A DNA stretch of 64,000 bases from Heterotrichella gracilis (Eukaryota > Sar > Xanthophyceae > Tribonematales > Xanthonemataceae), in contig JAULBX010011434.1 in NCBI GenBank assembly GCA_032358255.1, forward strand, positions 41,738 to 105,737. The letters run 5' to 3'. A program made the position numbers and the translations under genes. Every line of letters begins with the position of its first letter. The first letter of the stretch is position 1. The notes beneath the pieces were generated by a model, which was not told the origin of the DNA, made no database searches, and worked only from the letters and a program-made list of their open reading frames with translations. Below, one piece after another: positions 60,499-64,000 of the stretch.

Positions 60499-61959
60499 TC
60501 ATCTGCCTCCGCCCTTCCCAGACATCTTGTCAGCGAGCGTCGCCAGCCACGACTTCTTGTTGGTCCCATCTGAGCTTGCTTCAAGTACCGCCTCGATCAC
60601 AGGGTCAAGGCATGATGTGAAAACCTCCATGCCATCCACATTTGGGTGCAATGCATCCGGCATGAGCGTCTCATTGATGCGTATCGCTGCCACCTCGGTA
60701 CTTGTGGTGCTGGCTGACTCCACAAACTGGCCACCGCAGTCGTAGAAAACCACGTTGCGGTCCCTGCACGTCGCCCGCACGTTGGCGTTGAAGCGGTTGA
60801 TTGCTGCTGTGTAACTGCTGGGCTGCTCAAAGCTGGTTGGTGATTGGCCACGGGGCAGGAGTGCCATGACGATGACCTGTGTGGAGTTCATTCGCTTGGA
60901 CAGGAGGTCAAGGATAGCTGTCAACCTGCAGCGTTGAGGGTCGGATGGCATCAACACACCTGTCATCAGCTGTACTGTTCAAGCAACAAGACAAGCAGGC
61001 GCAAAACACACAGACAATATACCTTTGTGAGGCGGTATCAGCAGCATCATTGAATGCCTTGCGCCCACCCCATCGAACGGCACCAATATCGTTGGTCCCT
61101 ATCAGCAGAACAGCGATCTTTGGGAAATTCTTTGCGGGCAGTTCCCCATGCCGCAGTCGCCAAAGCAAATGACCCGTCTGATCACCTGCAACACCATTAT
61201 AATAGAATGAAAATGTCTTATATTCAATTTTATGTATGGTGAATTACAGTAACAACCATGAAAACGGGACGTTTTGCACAACAATACAAAAGATAACATT
61301 GATGGCAGCAGCGGAGCTCTAAAATAGCGCCATCTTCAGTACATAGTTGCTACCTCTTTGTTCAAAGTAATGTGCAGCACATACCTCCTATGGCGATTGC
61401 CGCTCCCTTGTACTTTGCATAGTGCTGTGCAAACACCTCTGGGACCCCTTTGCATCGCCTTCTGGGTTCCCCGAGGCTGGTTCCCAGGAAGCATTCGGTG
61501 ATGGAGTCGCCATAGAACAGAAGCTCATAGCCCTGTCGTAGGGTATGCGTACCAGTTTGAGTGTGGTATTTGGTTACAGTATTGGGAGTACAAAAAACTA
61601 GGAAATGTGAGCAGTGAGGCAGTCATATGTGAGGCAGTAGACATGCCACAAGGTAGATTACTTACCGAGGTGGCATTGTCTGCTGCAGCAATCTTGTCCA
61701 CAAATCGGTAATGCATATCGAACCAATTATCCTGCAGAGCACCGCAAGACCTTATCAGCATTCGGTGAATCAACACTGTGGTTCAAACGCGCCAACTCAT
61801 AACATCGTGTGGACACCTGGATTCTGGGCCCTGGTGTGGCCATAGGTCCATCTTTGTAGAGCCCCACAAGCCCAAGTATCCAATCATGTATGACTGGATC
61901 GGTTGTCATAATCAACACCAGTGCTGAACACACCAGCAGGCCGACAACGCCCTTGCCAG
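60499..61959 (-). CDS. SGNH/GDSL hydrolase (PAF-acetylhydrolase-like), paralog A
   Basis: Exons 61817-61959, 61666-61731, 61385-61532, 61023-61185 and 60499-60925 are phase-consistent. The first exon opens with a hydrophobic run ('VVGLLVCSALVLI') that looks like a signal anchor, so a short upstream exon carrying the true ATG is probably missing. If translation starts at the internal ATG (61909) the protein is 298 residues. With that numbering, block I is 'FYGDSITE' (Ser 63), block III 'LLIGTND' (Asn 134) and block V 'DALHPN' (Asp 247, His 250), so the catalytic set is complete. The closest known type is the alpha subunit of PAF acetylhydrolase 1b and related esterases. The substrate is unknown. 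It stands head to head with paralog B and shares its exon boundaries. Confidence 0.85.
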
Positions 61960-62971
61960 CTGTTTCCAGGGTGCACGACGATGGTCCTTTCCTGTGTGAA
62001 AGTGCACTCTGTTGTTGACGACAACTTCAGCAAACCCAGGGTGTTTTTGGCCACAGTATTCAGCATTTATTAAGCCTGTGCATGAAGCACGCAAAATCAA
62101 GCTTGCCCACCTTGATTTCGCCATGTTCAATACCAGTTTTGTGCCCCTGAACGTGACTTTACAAAGTCTTGTGCACGTTGTAAAAGACTAGTGAACTAGC
62201 CACAGTCAAAATACTAAAAAATTGATTAGAACAACTTCATGCGCTGGTGCTGAGGTTTGCCGGTGCTAAGAGGTACAGCGAATTAGTAAGTGCCCAGGTT
62301 TGCATATGCATGCATTGTGAACGGGATATAACGTTGCCCATGTATCACTTGGTCCACAGACCGGAGGCAAGACTGCTTGCGCGTATCTGACGTAAGGTAA
62401 ATATCACTGGCACAGTCCAAGTGTTTTAAGATAAAGCTTGGGCTTGGAAAAGACTGTAAGTTGCAATGCTGACAATGCCCTCTCTGACAACGTTATCTAT
62501 GCCCCTTTCCGTAGGTGAGATAGTACCAACGACAGTCCTTTGATTATTTGCGAGTGCGCTTTAACTTAAAGTTTAAGGCTTTTCGTAGACGTTTCAAAGG
62601 GTCATCTTGCTGCTGCACCAGATGCATGCATTGCAATATTGCCAGGCTGGCCGGTTGGTGCCAGGTGGCAGCCTTTCAACTCGACCCCAGGATACCAGGA
62701 TGTTTTTTGTATTCTGGAGCTCAGCCCAGGTTGTACAACCCCACTTCAAGCCTGAAACCTTCAGTAAAGTGCACAGGCTCCTAATTGTACTTCGTTTGGC
62801 CTGATCTCGTGTCCCGGAGACGTTGCCCAGCGGTCAAAACTCACTTTGAAAGTTGAAGCGCGCAACCATTGTACCTTACTGGTGGCAAGGTTGTGGCTGT
62901 CTTTGTGCAAGGCCTTGCTCACCATGTTTTCCTGCATTTGACCACGTTACGCACGTTTGGCCCTGGCCACC
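61960..62971. promoter_or_regulatory. Divergent upstream region of the SGNH pair
   Basis: About 1 kb lies between the two oppositely oriented paralogs. It should hold both promoters and probably the missing first exon of paralog A, which needs a phase-1 donor. No exon could be fixed. Confidence 0.5.
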
Positions 62972-63864
62972 ATGACGGGGGGTGCACTGCTGTGGGCAGT
63001 GCTGTGCATCGGGGCATGGGAGGCCCTGATCCTCGACATATGCGCTCCTGCGGAGGCTTCCAGCGAGCCTCCGGTCGCTGTAAGCACACGCAACATCAGT
63101 ATGAACCCCGAAGTTGTCGTGAGACCGGAAGCCCGCACCAACATGCCACTCTGGGTGCAGCTCCATGAGCAGCTGGTGTCAGAGGTGCAGGAGGCAGACA
63201 AGAACAAGGTGTGCTTCAACATATTCCAGCTCTACTATTTCCTGTTTTGTGCACTAGTTAACTGCTTGGCTGATGTGTCTGTTGGTCTTTGAGTACCAAG
63301 TGGCCGCTTCACAATTCCTATCAGTAGTCTAACCCAAGCTACACTGCCCCAGGGGTTTGAGCTGGTATTCTATGGAGACAGCATCACAGAGAGTTTCCGT
63401 GGAACACAACTTGGGCTGCCCATCGCTCGGGCTGAGGGCGTTCCGGACGTGTTCCAGGAGTACTTTGCCTCCAAGTACCGCACAGCCCCTCTGGGCATTG
63501 CAGGCAAGTTTGACAGACTTGCAAGGCAATACTTGCACTCTTGTCGGCCTCATACTTACAGAAGACTGGGCTCATACACTGGGGCTTGCACTCTTAAACG
63601 TAAACTGTCAAACTTCTGCACGCTCTTCCTCCCCAATGGTGGATGCATCAGTGGGTGACGATCCCATTATCTAGCGCCAAGTCAAAGCGGTATACGTTAA
63701 CCTGCAGGAGACCAGACTGCACACCTGCTGTGGCGGATACAGAACGGGGAGCTGCCCAAGCTGCCCCCGAAGGTGGCCGTAGTCCTCATCGGGACCAACG
63801 ACCTGGGGGCTGCCTCATACAGCGGGGTGCACCTGCAGACCACAGCGCTGGGCGCAGTCCACAG
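62972..63864 (+). CDS. SGNH/GDSL hydrolase (PAF-acetylhydrolase-like), paralog B, 3' partial
   Basis: Exons 62972-63208, 63353-63503 and 63708-63864 are visible, and the gene continues beyond the window after a phase-2 donor. The N-terminus is hydrophobic ('GALLWAVLCIGAWEALIL'), consistent with a signal peptide or anchor. Block I 'FYGDSITE' places the catalytic Ser at 89, and block III 'VLIGTND' follows with Asn 160. Block V (Asp/His) must lie outside. Intron positions and phases match paralog A, including the phase-1 intron just before 'GDQT.HLLWR'. Here that intron starts with a GC donor (gcag|gcaagt), confirmed by the alignment with paralog A, which has GT at the same place. Confidence 0.85.
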
Positions 63865-64000
63865 GTAGGGATAGGGGTCACATCATATGCACAATGGAAT
63901 TTCAGTATCACACAGCACCAAAAGTTTAAGGGCTCTGTGTGGGGTTTCTAGGTTGGTGCACACCCCTAATTCCGTTCTCCTTAGCAAGTGTGGGTTACAA
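63865..64000 (+). other. Partial intron at window edge
   Basis: This begins with gtaggg after the third visible exon of paralog B. No acceptor is seen before the window ends. Confidence 0.7.

Noticed and set aside
61912-62130. 72-codon minus frame as N-terminus of SGNH paralog A
   Set aside because: Its frame does not join the conserved exon at 61817-61959, and the natural donor after its first codons is in the wrong phase.
1-64000. tRNA, rRNA, CRISPR or viral genes
   Set aside because: No cloverleaf with intact T-loop and anticodon arm, no rRNA core segments, no regularly spaced direct repeats and no viral proteins were found by eye; a tRNA scan was not possible.

Overview
This is a nuclear window from a photosynthetic green eukaryote, most likely a chlorophyte alga of the trebouxiophyte type. 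Genes are split by many short introns with GT...AG (sometimes GC...AG) borders and usually a 'ctgcag' acceptor. Interstitial telomere-like repeats are of the TTTAGGG type. The gene set is plant-like: plastid pyruvate kinase, an LPA1-like photosystem II factor, RIT1, a root-cap-domain protein and plant-type GATA fingers. Base composition is moderate, unlike Chlamydomonas. Species assignment is inference only. No bacterial operon, virus, rRNA, tRNA or CRISPR array was seen. All gene models were made by eye from splice borders, reading phase and protein family resemblance. Exon phases were checked arithmetically for nearly all of them.

Layout, left to right: a secreted VWD/root-cap-domain protein (+, 5' end outside the window); a TBC-domain RabGAP (-); RIT1, the initiator-tRNA ribosyl-phosphate transferase (+); a small secreted protein with the eight-cysteine lipid-transfer pattern (+); a 15-exon Ala/Pro-rich orphan with two hydrophobic segments (-); plastid pyruvate kinase (+); a SANT protein with two GATA fingers (+); a long gene-poor stretch (31.2-34.4 kb); a small multi-pass membrane protein (-); an orphan protein (-); an LPA1-like protein (-); ZIP4/SPO22, a meiotic crossover protein (-); a doubtful two-exon gene (-); SRP68 (-); an MPV17/PMP22 membrane protein (-); and two paralogous SGNH hydrolases arranged head to head (- and +, the second running off the right edge).

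The genes do not form a pathway. They are ordinary housekeeping and organelle genes with several shared upstream regions: TBC/RIT1 (6414-7222), orphan/pyruvate kinase (19919-20765) and the SGNH pair (about 61960-62971).

The most striking non-genic structure is a complete short hAT-type element at 35998-36308, with 17-bp perfect terminal inverted repeats and an 8-bp target duplication. Also notable are repeated partial exon duplications inside SRP68, a 40-bp-arm hairpin in an SRP68 intron, telomere-like arrays inside introns, and a relatively high number of GC-AG introns. The most unusual proteins are the eight-cysteine secreted protein, which is unexpected in a green alga, and the SANT plus double GATA architecture.
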